From: Pontibaca methylaminivorans
GTDB taxonomy: Bacteria; Pseudomonadota; Alphaproteobacteria; Rhodobacterales; Rhodobacteraceae
NCBI RefSeq assembly: GCF_900156525.1
Contig: NZ_FTPS01000001.1
Span: 1,054,001-1,118,000 of the forward strand
DNA: 64,000 nt
Direction: 5' to 3'
Below, one piece after another: positions 1-9,075 of this stretch. A program made the translations under genes and the position numbers. Under the pieces are notes generated by a model. That model was not told the origin of the DNA, ran no database searches, and saw nothing but the letters and a program-made list of their open reading frames with translations. Position 1 is the first letter of the stretch. Every line of letters starts with the position of its first letter.

Positions 1-9
1 ACCGGTCAG

Positions 10-669
10 ATGTCGAAAGTTTTCGCAATCCTGAAATCGGCCACCGCCACCGCCATCGCGGCGACGATTACGGCGGCCCTGCTGGCGGGCTGCGCGCAGG
101 AGGCCGGCCAGATGCTGGACGGGGGGTCCTTTGGTGATGCCACGCTGAACAACACCGAGATGATGAACGGCGAGCGGCAGTATACCGTGCAACTCGCCCG
201 GCGCTTCGCGCAGGAAGTGCCGGCGACCGTGCATTTCGCCTTTGACAGCGCCGCACTCGATGCCGAGGCGCGCCGGATTCTCACTCTCCAGTCGGGCTGG
301 ATCCGCCAGTTTCCCGAGGCCCGCTTCCGCGTCTACGGCTTTACCGATCTCGTCGGCAGCGACGCCTACAATCGCCGCCTTGGCCAGCGCCGCGCCGATG
401 CGGTGGTCGCTTTCCTCACGTCGCAGGGCATCAGCCGCGCGCGGCTCGAGGGGGTGGTGTCGCTGGGCAAGACACGCCCGGTCGTGAACACGCCCGGCCC
501 GGAACGGGCCAACCGCCGCGCCATCACCGAAGTGACCGGCTTTGTCGCGCGCCATCCGACCCTGCTCGACGGGAAATATGCCGAGGTGATCTATCGCGAA
601 TATATCGCGAGCGCCGTTCCCGCCGGAGCCGTCGAAGAAGCCAGCCCGCAGGATCTGGCAACGCAGTGA
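10..669 (+). CDS. OmpA-family lipoprotein of the tad pilus locus
   Basis: The 219-residue product has a lipoprotein signal ending in LLAGC (lipidated Cys28), so it should be anchored in the outer membrane. An OmpA-like peptidoglycan-binding domain starts near residue 74 (VHFAFDSAALD) and runs to about 160, with the typical NRRLGQRRADAVVAFL helix. A tail of about 45 residues follows. Genes of this kind sit between the secretin gene and cpaE in tad loci of Rhodobacterales, and cpaE follows here after about 200 bases. Inferred role: holding the Tad secretin/pilus apparatus to the cell wall. Only nine bases precede the start, so its ribosome site and any further upstream start cannot be judged. 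Confidence 0.85.
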   Translation: MSKVFAILKSATATAIAATITAALLAGCAQEAGQMLDGGSFGDATLNNTEMMNGERQYTVQLARRFAQEVPATVHFAFDSAALDAEARRILTLQSGWIRQFPEARFRVYGFTDLVGSDAYNRRLGQRRADAVVAFLTSQGISRARLEGVVSLGKTRPVVNTPGPERANRRAITEVTGFVARHPTLLDGKYAEVIYREYIASAVPAGAVEEASPQDLATQ

Positions 670-865
670 GCGGCGCGGGCGGGATCCGCTGATCGTTCGC
701 GTTTTCCCCACAATCGGAGCTTTTCAGCCCCAATATTGCCGCAGTTCCCCGGGAGATTTCCTCGCACGGGCCAGGCGCCGGTTTCTTGGCGCAGTCCGCT
801 CAGGCAATTTCCACTATCGCCGCGGGGCATCGCCCGGGGCGACGCTCACGGCCGGGGACAAGGCA

Positions 866-2104
866 ATGGACGAACAGCAGCCTCAGGCGGATCCGGATCC
901 GTTCCTCGCCTGCACGATCAGCCGCGATATCCGGCGATTCGATCTTCTGATCGAGGATATGGAGTCCGTCATGGGGCCGCGCTGGGGCGAGCTCGGCTTT
1001 ACCGAGGCGCTGTCGTTCCTCGACCAGCCGGAGGCCGGCAACCTGCAGTTCGTCGCGATCGCGGTCGGCCGGGAGGACGAGGCCGACCTTTCTCTCGCCG
1101 GCGCCGTCGCGGCCCGCGCCCGGGCCCGCGGCATCGGCGTGATCCTGATCGCGGCCGAGCTTTCGCCCGCCGCGCTCCACCGGCTTCTGCGCAACGGGGC
1201 CGCCGAATTCATCCCCTATCCGCTTCCCGAGGGAGAATTGCAGGACGCGGTTGCGCGCCTGCGGACGGCAGCGCCGCAGGCGCCGCATGACACCGCCAAC
1301 CCCCACAGCCTGCACCCCGGTTCCACCCGCGAAGGGGCGGTGATCGTGGCGCAGGGGCTGGCCGGCGGCGTGGGCGCGACGACGCTCGCCACCAACCTCG
1401 CCTGGGAGCTTGCCCTGCTGTCACCGGAGGATGCGCCGCGGGTCTGCCTTGTCGATCTCGGGCTGCAGTTCGGCTCGGTCTCGACCTATCTAGACCTGCC
1501 GCGGCGCGAGGCCGTTCTCGACGTGCTGATGGACATGGCCCAGATCGACGAGGACAGCCTCGGCGCTGCGCTGACGAATTACGGGGATCGCCTGCAGGTG
1601 CTGACCGCCCCCGCCGATCTGGTGCCGCTCGACCTCATCACGCCCAATGATGTGCAGCGGCTGATCGACATGGCCCGGCAGCATTTCGATTACGTCGTCA
1701 TCGACATGCCGCAGACGCTCATGCAGTGGTCCGAAACCGTGCTGCACGCGGCCCATGTCCATTTCGCGCTGATCGAGCTCGACATGCGCTCGGCCCAGAA
1801 CGTGTTGCGGCTGAAACAGGCGCTGCAGGCCGAGGATCTGCCGTTCCACAAGCTGCGCTTCGCCCTGAACCGGGCCCCGCGGTTCACCGATCTGAACGGC
1901 CGCAGCCGGGTCCGTCGCATGACCGAATCACTTGGCATCAACATCGACCTGCTGCTCCCCGACGGCGGAAAACAGGTCGCGCAGGGCTGCGACAACGGCA
2001 CGCCGCTGGCCCGCTCGGCAGCCCGCAACCCGCTGCGCCGGGAAATCATGAAACTCGCCCGTTCGCTCCATGCCATCGGGCAGGGTGCCGAAAAGGCCGC
2101 ATGA
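866..2104 (+). CDS. cpaE: Tad pilus assembly protein CpaE/TadZ
   Basis: This 412-residue protein has an N-terminal receiver-like region (about 20-140) and a ParA/MinD-type ATPase fold after about residue 155. The P-loop reads AGGVGATT (residues 166-173). The family form is KGGxGKT, so both lysines of the deviant Walker A motif are absent. VCLVDLGLQFGS follows, where Walker A' is expected. CpaE/TadZ proteins mark the pole and recruit the other Tad components; several members are poor ATPases. cpaF follows after 15 bases, with its ribosome site in the gap. The 196-base gap before this gene shows no promoter I would trust. Confidence 0.92.
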   Translation: MDEQQPQADPDPFLACTISRDIRRFDLLIEDMESVMGPRWGELGFTEALSFLDQPEAGNLQFVAIAVGREDEADLSLAGAVAARARARGIGVILIAAELSPAALHRLLRNGAAEFIPYPLPEGELQDAVARLRTAAPQAPHDTANPHSLHPGSTREGAVIVAQGLAGGVGATTLATNLAWELALLSPEDAPRVCLVDLGLQFGSVSTYLDLPRREAVLDVLMDMAQIDEDSLGAALTNYGDRLQVLTAPADLVPLDLITPNDVQRLIDMARQHFDYVVIDMPQTLMQWSETVLHAAHVHFALIELDMRSAQNVLRLKQALQAEDLPFHKLRFALNRAPRFTDLNGRSRVRRMTESLGINIDLLLPDGGKQVAQGCDNGTPLARSAARNPLRREIMKLARSLHAIGQGAEKAA

Positions 2105-2119
2105 AGAAAGGGGCAGGCC

Positions 2120-3595
2120 GTGTTCTCGCGCTACAGGAAACCGACGCCGCAACAGCCGGCAGCAGCACCTCCGGCGGAGCCGCCGACGGGGCCGACCGCG
2201 ACGGGCGGCCCGCAGGCGGGTGCAGCGGCCATGCGGCCGCGCACCCCCTCGCCCGAGGCGGCAATGGGCCCGGCCCGCACGGCAGAGCCCTTTGCCGCGG
2301 ACAAGGGGCGCCGGCGGCGGGAGCGCATGGCCGAACTCAAGCTCGATCTGCACCGCGCCCTGCTCGACAACCTGAACCTCGCCGCGCTGGAACATGCGAG
2401 CGAAAAGGATCTGCGCGCCGAGATCGCGGCCATCGCCGGTGAAATCCTCGACGAAAAGGGCATCACACTCGGCCGCGAAGACCGCCAGCAGCTCAACAGC
2501 GAACTTTATGACGAGGTCACGGGGCTCGGTCCGCTGGAGACGCTGCTCAAGGACGATTCCATCAGCGACATTCTCGTGAACGGGCCGCATCAGGTCTTTG
2601 TCGAGCGCGGCGGGCGGCTCGAACTCAGCGACATCGGCTTCAAGGACGAACGCCACCTGCTGCGCATCATCGACAAGATCGTCTCGGCGGTGGGGCGGCG
2701 GGTGGATGAATCCAACCCCTATGTCGACGCCCGCCTCGCAGACGGGTCGCGGTTCAATGCCATGGTTCCCCCGGTCGCGGTGGACGGCAGCCTGGTTTCG
2801 ATCCGCAAGTTCCGCAAGGACAAGCTCGGCATCACGGACCTCGTGCGCTTCGGGGCGTTTTCGGAGGCCATGGCCGCCTATCTTGAGGCCGCTGTCGCCA
2901 CCCGGCTCAACATCATCGTCTCGGGCGGAACCGGTTCGGGCAAGACGACGACGCTCAATGCGCTTTCCTCGTTCATCGACCACACCGAACGGATCCTGAC
3001 CATCGAGGACACGGCCGAACTGCAGTTGCAGCAGATTCACGTGGGCCGCATGGAAAGCCGCCCGCCGAACGTCGAGGGCAAGGGCGAGGTGAGCGCGCGC
3101 GATTGCCTCAAGAACGCGCTGCGGATGCGCCCCGACCGCATCATCGTCGGCGAAACCCGGGGCGAAGAGGTGATCGACATGCTTCAGGCCATGAACACCG
3201 GGCATGACGGTTCCATGACCACGATCCACGCCAACAGCGCCCGCGATGCGGTGTCGCGCCTTGAAAACATGATCGCCATGGCCGGGATCGAGATGCCGAT
3301 CAAGGCGATGCGCAGCCAGATCGCAAGCGCCGTGCACCTGGTGGTCCAGGCCAGCCGGCTTCAGGACGGAACGCGCCGCATGACCTCGATCACGGAAATC
3401 ACCGGCATGGAGGGCGACATCATATCCATGCAGGAGATTTTCCGCTTTCAGCGCACCGGCCTTGCGCCCGACAACCGGATCATCGGGCATTTCACCGGCA
3501 CCGGCGTGCGCAGCCATTTCTCCGAACGCTTCCGCATGTGGGGCCATGACCTTCCGGGTTCGATCTATGATCCGGTCCAGCCGGGGCAGTTCTGA
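2120..3595 (+). CDS. cpaF: Tad secretion ATPase CpaF/TadA
   Basis: This 491-residue hexameric secretion ATPase powers pilin assembly from the cytoplasmic side. It starts with GTG at 2120; AAAGGGG lies 7 bases upstream, and no better ATG is in frame nearby. A Pro/Ala-rich N-terminus (about 1-55) precedes the N-terminal domain. Walker A is GGTGSGKTT at 269-277, and the His box region [17 protein letters not shown] follows at about 356-372. The stop overlaps the tadB start by one base (TGATG), so the two are translationally coupled. Length and motifs are normal for the family. Confidence 0.96.
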   Translation: MFSRYRKPTPQQPAAAPPAEPPTGPTATGGPQAGAAAMRPRTPSPEAAMGPARTAEPFAADKGRRRRERMAELKLDLHRALLDNLNLAALEHASEKDLRAEIAAIAGEILDEKGITLGREDRQQLNSELYDEVTGLGPLETLLKDDSISDILVNGPHQVFVERGGRLELSDIGFKDERHLLRIIDKIVSAVGRRVDESNPYVDARLADGSRFNAMVPPVAVDGSLVSIRKFRKDKLGITDLVRFGAFSEAMAAYLEAAVATRLNIIVSGGTGSGKTTTLNALSSFIDHTERILTIEDTAELQLQQIHVGRMESRPPNVEGKGEVSARDCLKNALRMRPDRIIVGETRGEEVIDMLQAMNTGHDGSMTTIHANSARDAVSRLENMIAMAGIEMPIKAMRSQIASAVHLVVQASRLQDGTRRMTSITEITGMEGDIISMQEIFRFQRTGLAPDNRIIGHFTGTGVRSHFSERFRMWGHDLPGSIYDPVQPGQF

Positions 3596-4563
3596 TGCAG
3601 ATCGGTTTCGGACCCGTCCTCTACGGATTGATCTTTGTCAGCGTGCTGGTGCTGGTCGAGGGCATCTATCTTGTCGCCTTCGGCCGCTCGATCAGCCTTA
3701 ACAGCCGGATCAACCGCCGCCTTGAAATGCTCGACAAGGGGGCGCGGCGCGAAGAGGTGCTGGAACAGCTGCGCAAGGAGATCGGCCGGCATTCCCGCGC
3801 CCGCACCATCCCGTTCTATTCCCTGCTCGCCGAGCGGGCGCAGAAGGCCGCGATCGCCTTTTCACCGCGGCAGCTCATCCTGATCATGGCGGGGCTGAGC
3901 GCGGTGGCCATGATCGGGCTCAGCCTGCTGACAGGGGCCGAACTGCCGGTTCGCGTCGCGACGGCGCTGGCAATGGGTATCGGCGGCGTCTTTGTCTGGG
4001 TCAGCTTCCGGGCGAAAAAGCGCATGGCCCTCATCGAGGAACAGTTGCCCGATGCGATCGAACTGATCGTGCGCAGCCTGCGGGTCGGGCATCCGTTTTC
4101 TTCGGCCATCGCCATCGTCGCCGACGAGATCGAGGATCCGCTCGCCACGGAATTCGGCGTGATTGCCGACGAAAGCGCCTACGGGCGCGACGTGGGCGAG
4201 GCGCTCAAGGAAATGGCCGAGCGGCTCGACATGCAGGACATGCGCTTTCTCGCCGTCGCGGTCACGATCCAGCAGCAGTCGGGCGGCAACCTGGCCGAGA
4301 TCCTGGCCGGCCTGGCCAAGGTCATCCGCGCACGGTTCCGCCTGTTGCGGCGGGTCCGCGCCATCACCGCCGAGGCCAAGTGGTCCGGCAAGTTCCTGTC
4401 GGCCTTTCCGTTGTTGTGCCTGCTGTTCATCACCGTGAAGGATCCGCATTACTATGACGAGGTGATCGACCATCCCTGGTTCATCCCCGCCTGCTTCGTG
4501 GTCGGGATCCTGCTCTGCCTCAACCTGGTCGTCATGCGGGTTCTGACCAACATCCGCGTTTGA
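3595..4563 (+). CDS. tadB: Tad pilus inner-membrane platform protein TadB
   Basis: This 322-residue membrane protein of the type II secretion F (GspF-like) family forms the assembly platform with TadC. There is one membrane segment at about 7-29 and two at about 95-140. A cytoplasmic four-helix T2SSF domain (starting LPDAIELIVRSLRVG) spans about 150-270, and two C-terminal membrane segments follow. Its start overlaps the cpaF stop by one base, and tadC begins 10 bases after its stop, so it is clearly in the same operon. Confidence 0.94.
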   Translation: MQIGFGPVLYGLIFVSVLVLVEGIYLVAFGRSISLNSRINRRLEMLDKGARREEVLEQLRKEIGRHSRARTIPFYSLLAERAQKAAIAFSPRQLILIMAGLSAVAMIGLSLLTGAELPVRVATALAMGIGGVFVWVSFRAKKRMALIEEQLPDAIELIVRSLRVGHPFSSAIAIVADEIEDPLATEFGVIADESAYGRDVGEALKEMAERLDMQDMRFLAVAVTIQQQSGGNLAEILAGLAKVIRARFRLLRRVRAITAEAKWSGKFLSAFPLLCLLFITVKDPHYYDEVIDHPWFIPACFVVGILLCLNLVVMRVLTNIRV

Positions 4564-4573
4564 GGGGAATGCC

Positions 4574-5557
4574 ATGGACCTTGCGAACCGCGTCTCTGCC
4601 CTGCTGACGGATCTGCTCGGGCCGCTTGGGCCGTTGATCGCGCTTGGCGGATTCGGGGCGCTGCTGATATTCGTCACGCTGCCGCTCATGCTGCTGCTCC
4701 GGCGCGAGGATCCGCTGAAGAAGCTGCAGCGCACCACCCGCGAAGCCGCGCCGCGGCGCCCGCAAAAGGAATCCCTGCGCCAGAACGGCCGCAGCGAGCA
4801 ATTGCAGCGCTTTGCCGGGTTTCTCGAGCCGAAGAACGAAAAGGAACTCAGCGCGATCCAGCTTAAGCTGCGCCAGGCCGGGTACCAGTCCCGCGATTCG
4901 GTGCGCCTGTTCCATTTTTCGCAGTTCGCGCTGGGGATCGCCGGGCTCGGGCTCGGGCTGCTCTACGCCTTCGGCCTGTCCGAGGCGGCGGGCCATGACA
5001 TGCAGATGCGCCTGCTTTATGTCGTCTTTCTGGCTGGCGCCGGGTATTTCCTGCCGCGGTACTGGATCACGCGCCGGATCGCCACCCGCAAGGACCAGAT
5101 CATCCGCGGCTTTCCCGATGCGCTCGACATGCTGCTGGTCTGCATCGAGGCCGGGCAGTCGCTGGATCAGGCCATCGTCCGCGTGGCGGCCGAACTGCGC
5201 ACCGCCTATTCCGCGCTTGCGGAAGAATTCGAGATCGTCGCCTACGAGATGAAAGCCGGAAAGGACAAGGCCACGGTGCTGCGCGACATGGGCGCGCGCT
5301 GCGGCGTCCCGGATATTTCCTCCTTCGTCACGGTGCTGATCCAGTCGGCGAGCTTTGGCACCTCGATCGCCGATGCGCTGCGCGTCTATGCGGCGGAAAT
5401 GCGCGACAAGCGGGTGATGCGCGCGGAAGAGGCGGCAAACAAGTTGCCAACCAAGATGACCCTCGCCACAATGATGCTGACGGTGCCGCCTCTGCTGATC
5501 ATCCTGGTCGGGCCGTCGGCCAACAGCATCGCCAATCTGGGTAACATGGGCAACTGA
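4574..5557 (+). CDS. tadC: Tad pilus inner-membrane platform protein TadC
   Basis: This 327-residue product is a second GspF-family protein, the usual partner of TadB. It has a membrane segment near residues 15-40, a basic cytoplasmic linker, paired segments at about 118-160, a T2SSF domain from about 175 (FPDALDMLLVCIEAGQSLDQ) to 285, and a last segment near 295-320. GAGGGG lies just upstream of the ATG (about 6 bases spacing). The tadB-tadC order and spacing match other tad loci. Confidence 0.94.
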   Translation: MDLANRVSALLTDLLGPLGPLIALGGFGALLIFVTLPLMLLLRREDPLKKLQRTTREAAPRRPQKESLRQNGRSEQLQRFAGFLEPKNEKELSAIQLKLRQAGYQSRDSVRLFHFSQFALGIAGLGLGLLYAFGLSEAAGHDMQMRLLYVVFLAGAGYFLPRYWITRRIATRKDQIIRGFPDALDMLLVCIEAGQSLDQAIVRVAAELRTAYSALAEEFEIVAYEMKAGKDKATVLRDMGARCGVPDISSFVTVLIQSASFGTSIADALRVYAAEMRDKRVMRAEEAANKLPTKMTLATMMLTVPPLLIILVGPSANSIANLGNMGN

Positions 5558-5561
5558 CAGG

Positions 5562-6170
5562 ATGTTTCGGCGTGACCGGGGCGGAAATCGGCGGGTTGGC
5601 CGGCTGGCATGGCCGCTGCTGACCCTATGCCTCGCGGCATCGGGCTGCGGAGCCGGCTTTTTCCCGGGCAATGCCGGGCGTTTTGCCGATACCGGCCCTT
5701 TCGCGCCCGGCACGGATCCGAAAGGCGCCGCCGTTGATGGCGTTACGGTGGGCAACCGCCTGATGGCTGCGGGCGAGCACGAACTTGCGCTGCGGGCCTT
5801 TACCCGCGCGGCGCTCGATCAGGGGATGACCGCCGAGATCACGGGCGGGCTCGGCACCGCCAATCTCGGGCTCGGGCGGCTCGGCCAGGCCGAACCGCTG
5901 CTGCGCCGCGCGGTCGAGATGGAACCCGACTGGCCCGAGGCGTGGAACAACCTCGGGGTTCTGCTGATGGAACGCGGCGCGACGGGCGAGGCGGCGCTGA
6001 CCCTGCGCAAGGCCTATGCGCTCGACAGCGGCCGGACCGATTCGATCCGCGAAAACCTGCGCCTTGCGCTCGCAAAGCGCGACGCATCTGATAAGACCGG
6101 GCCGGAGGCGGCCGGCTATATATTGATGCGGCAGGGCAGCAGCCAGTATCGTATCAGCCGGGCGCCGTGA
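5562..6170 (+). CDS. tadD: TadD-type TPR lipoprotein
   Basis: This 202-residue lipoprotein follows tadC after 4 bases. After a basic N-terminus, the signal peptide ends in LAASGC (Cys29). Tetratricopeptide-like repeats cover about 60-165; WPEAWNNLGVLLMERGATGEAALTLRKAY is spread over one clear repeat. TadD proteins are pilotins or scaffolds for the RcpA secretin in Tad systems. The C-terminal 30 residues are not TPR-like. A second TPR lipoprotein gene follows at once, so which of the two is the functional TadD cannot be decided from sequence alone. Confidence 0.85.
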   Translation: MFRRDRGGNRRVGRLAWPLLTLCLAASGCGAGFFPGNAGRFADTGPFAPGTDPKGAAVDGVTVGNRLMAAGEHELALRAFTRAALDQGMTAEITGGLGTANLGLGRLGQAEPLLRRAVEMEPDWPEAWNNLGVLLMERGATGEAALTLRKAYALDSGRTDSIRENLRLALAKRDASDKTGPEAAGYILMRQGSSQYRISRAP

Positions 6171-6226
6171 CGGGGACAGCGTGAAAAGCGCAAAGCGCTG
6201 AATGTTTGACGAGTGGAGTTGTTGAT

Positions 6227-7075
6227 ATGTTTCGGTTGTTCACGGGCCCGCTGGCCCTCGGCTGTCTCCTGATCCTCGCCGCCTGCGCCGACAAGGGGGA
6301 ACGGGCGGTCGACGAGGCATTCGCCGACCTCAATGTGATCGACGAAAGCAACCTGAGCGATGTCATGCTGACCGTTGCCGATCCCTCCGAGGCGGTCAGC
6401 TATTTCCAGCGCGCCACCCGTGAAAAGCCCGACCGCATCGACCTGCAGCGGGGGCTCGCCCGCTCGCTGACCCGCGCCAGGCGCAACGCCGAGGCGGTCT
6501 CGGCCTGGAGCAGGGTCACCGCGATGCCGGGCGCGAACGAACAGGATTCGGTCGACCTTGCCGATGCGCTGATCCGCGGCGGCGACTGGGACCGGGCAAA
6601 AAGCACCCTGAACGGCATCGCCCCGACCTTCGAGACCTTTCAACGCTACCGGCTCGAAGCCATGGTCGCCGATGCGAACAAGGAATGGGCCAAGGCCGAC
6701 AGCTTTTACGAAACCGCCGTCGGGCTGACCACGCAAAGCGCCGGAGTGCTGAACAACTGGGGTTATTCCAAGCTGACACGCGGCGCCTATGGCGATGCCG
6801 AACGCCTGTTCGCCGACGCGCTGCGCCAGGATCCGACCCTGTTCACCGCAAAGAACAACCTGATCCTCGCACGCGGCGCCCAGCGCAACTATACCATGCC
6901 GGTGTTTCCCACCACCCAGACCGAGCGGGCACAGCTTTTGCAGACGCTTGCGCTCACGGCGGTGAAACAGGGCGATGTGGAGACCGGCAAGGGGCTCCTG
7001 CGCGAGGCCATCGCCACGCATCCGCAGCATTTCGAAGAGGCGGTGCGCGCCCTGCGCGCGCTCGAGGCCGGCTGA
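6227..7075 (+). CDS. Second TPR lipoprotein of the tad locus
   Basis: I start this 282-residue product at ATG 6227, because GAGTGGAG lies about 8 bases before it and translation from there gives a short, perfect lipoprotein signal (ILAAC, Cys20). A TTG in frame at 6206 is less likely. Helical TPR-type repeats cover roughly 65-280, including VLNNWGYSKLTRGAYGDAERLF. It resembles the TadD-like protein before it but is longer and only loosely similar. Inferred: outer-membrane scaffold of the Tad machine. The prepilin peptidase gene begins 3 bases after its stop. Confidence 0.83.
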   Translation: MFRLFTGPLALGCLLILAACADKGERAVDEAFADLNVIDESNLSDVMLTVADPSEAVSYFQRATREKPDRIDLQRGLARSLTRARRNAEAVSAWSRVTAMPGANEQDSVDLADALIRGGDWDRAKSTLNGIAPTFETFQRYRLEAMVADANKEWAKADSFYETAVGLTTQSAGVLNNWGYSKLTRGAYGDAERLFADALRQDPTLFTAKNNLILARGAQRNYTMPVFPTTQTERAQLLQTLALTAVKQGDVETGKGLLREAIATHPQHFEEAVRALRALEAG

Positions 7076-7078
7076 TCC

Positions 7079-7573
7079 ATGCTGGTCGAGGCCAAGGCCG
7101 CGTTCTGGTTCCTGCCCTTCGTGCTGCCGATCTGCTGGCATGCCGCCTATACGGATCTGCGCGAGATGCGCATCTCCAACCGCTCGGTGCTGCTGCTTGC
7201 CGGGGTGTTCCTGCTGATCGGGCCCGTGGTGCTGCCGCTGGCGGATTACGGACAGGGGCTGGTGCAGATGGCCGCGATCCTCGCCATCGGCTTTGCGCTC
7301 AACGCGGCGGGGGCGGTCGGGGCGGGCGATGCGAAATTTGCGGCTGCCGCCGCCGGATTCATCGCGCCCGGCGATCTGCGGTTCCTGCTGGCGCTGCTCG
7401 CCGCCATGCTGCTTGCCGGCGTCGCCACCCACCGCCTTGTCCGCAGCACGGGGCTGCGCGATCTGGCACCCGGCTGGACCAGCTGGGAGCGGAAGCGAAA
7501 GTTCCCGATGGGGCTCAGTCTCGGGGGAACGCTGGCACTTTACCTGATCCTCGGGGCGCTGCTCGGACAGTGA
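7079..7573 (+). CDS. cpaA: Tad prepilin peptidase (CpaA/TadV type)
   Basis: This 164-residue polytopic membrane protein belongs to the type IV prepilin peptidase (A24) family. The two catalytic aspartates are visible: Asp26 in YTDLREMRISN and Asp84 in GAGDAK. It lacks the N-terminal methylase domain of PilD, as expected for the short TadV/CpaA type. It would cut the Flp prepilin and any TadE/F pseudopilins, none of which are in the window. The start lies 3 bases after the previous stop. Confidence 0.93.
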   Translation: MLVEAKAAFWFLPFVLPICWHAAYTDLREMRISNRSVLLLAGVFLLIGPVVLPLADYGQGLVQMAAILAIGFALNAAGAVGAGDAKFAAAAAGFIAPGDLRFLLALLAAMLLAGVATHRLVRSTGLRDLAPGWTSWERKRKFPMGLSLGGTLALYLILGALLGQ

Positions 7574-7648
7574 TATCCGCGCGCCTTTACCGGATCGAAA
7601 GACCCATGCGCGAGCATCAAGACGATTCGCAGCTACAGGGCTCGTCCG

Positions 7649-8956
7649 ATGAATCTCCCGCTCGGTCCGTCTCTGGCCCCTTCCCCGCCGCGCAAGCTGG
7701 CGGAGATGCGCCTTTCGACAGTTCTCATGCGCGACATCGTTCTCAAGACGATGTTCCGCAAGAACATCGAATCCGTTGCCATACTCGCCCGGGCGATCTG
7801 CCTGCCCCTGCCGATCACGCAGGAACTTCTGGACATTGCCCGCGGTCAGAAGCTGATCGAGGCAATCGGCCATCGCGGCGGCGAAACGACCCGGGAAATG
7901 GGCTATCGCCTGACCGAATCGGGCCGGGCACGGGCCCATGATGCACTGGCGCAGTCGGCCTATTTCGGCGCCATGCCCGTGCCGCTCGGCCAGTATTGCG
8001 ATCAGGTCAAGCGGCAGTCGATCCGCCGCCTTCAGATGAGCCGGTCCCGGCTGGAACAGGCGATGGCGCATCTCGTCCTGCCGCCCGGGCTGCTCGACCA
8101 GCTTGGCCCGGCGGTGGGGGCCGGGCGTTCGGTGCTGCTGTACGGCCCGCCCGGCAACGGCAAGTCCAGCATTTCGAACGCGATCCGCGATGCGCTCGGC
8201 GATCACATCCATGTTCCGCGCGCCATCGAACATGCCGGGCAGGTGATCCCGATTCATGATCCGATCGTACATGACCAAGTGCCGGAGGCCCCGGACGACC
8301 CGCTGGCGCTGCGCCTGAGCCGGCATCGCGACAGCCGTTACCTGCTTTGCAAGCGGCCCTGCGTGATTACCGGCGGCGAACTGACCCTGTCGATGCTCGA
8401 CCTGACCTATGATCCGATCGCACGCACCTACCAGGCGCCGCTGCAACTGAAATCGACCGGCGGCATCTTCATCGTCGATGATCTGGGCCGCCAGGCCGAT
8501 TCTCCGCAGGCGCTGATCAACCGCTGGATCGTACCGCTCGAGGAGGGGCGCGATATCCTCACCTTCCAGTCGGGCGAAAAGTTCGAGGTGCCCTTCGACA
8601 CGCTGGTGATCTTTTCCACCAACCAGCACCCGGGCGCGATCTTCGATCAGGCGGCATTGCGGCGCATCTTTTTCAAGATCCGCATCGACGGACCGGGGCG
8701 GGCGGATTTTCTCAGGATCTTCTCGCAGATCGCGCGGCAGAAGGGGCTGCCGCTCGACGAGGTGTCGCTTCTGCATCTGCTCAAGGTGAAATATCCTATG
8801 ATCGGCAACGTCTATGCCAGCTACCAGCCGGGCTTCCTGATCGACCAAGTGATCTCGATCTGCGATTTCGAGGGCATCCCGCGGCAGATGAGCCCCGAAC
8901 TGCTGGACCGCGCATGGAGCAACATGTTTGTCCAGGGCAATGATGCTCCGCCCTGA
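7649..8956 (+). CDS. AAA+ ATPase of unknown role at the end of the tad operon
   Basis: This 435-residue cytoplasmic protein has an intact ATPase core: Walker A GPPGNGKSS at about 166-174, Walker B GGIFIVDDLGRQ at about 271-282, and a sensor-like VIFSTNQHP at about 324-332. The first 120 residues carry no P-loop and resemble a small helical or winged-helix domain (LPITQELLDIARGQKLIEAIG). It follows the prepilin peptidase gene by 75 bases on the same strand, so it probably travels with the tad genes, but no Tad function is established for it. I see no membrane segment or signal peptide. Alternative: an unrelated MoxR-like chaperone ATPase. A GC hairpin (GCGCCG/CGGCGC) lies just after the stop but has no T-run. 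Confidence 0.75.
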   Translation: MNLPLGPSLAPSPPRKLAEMRLSTVLMRDIVLKTMFRKNIESVAILARAICLPLPITQELLDIARGQKLIEAIGHRGGETTREMGYRLTESGRARAHDALAQSAYFGAMPVPLGQYCDQVKRQSIRRLQMSRSRLEQAMAHLVLPPGLLDQLGPAVGAGRSVLLYGPPGNGKSSISNAIRDALGDHIHVPRAIEHAGQVIPIHDPIVHDQVPEAPDDPLALRLSRHRDSRYLLCKRPCVITGGELTLSMLDLTYDPIARTYQAPLQLKSTGGIFIVDDLGRQADSPQALINRWIVPLEEGRDILTFQSGEKFEVPFDTLVIFSTNQHPGAIFDQAALRRIFFKIRIDGPGRADFLRIFSQIARQKGLPLDEVSLLHLLKVKYPMIGNVYASYQPGFLIDQVISICDFEGIPRQMSPELLDRAWSNMFVQGNDAPP

Positions 8957-9075
8957 CGGCCACCGCCGCGCCGGAGCGGCGCCAGCAAAGGGGATGTTTG
9001 CGCGAAAGCGGCCCTGCACTCTTTCGTTCGCCGGCGAATCCCCTATGCTCGGCGGCAAACATGCAGAGGCTCGGA

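Noticed and set aside
9027-9038. Perfect 12-base palindrome TTCGCCGGCGAA before sspB as an operator
   Set aside because: A GC-rich palindrome of this length is expected by chance several times in a window of this composition, and it matches no known operator.
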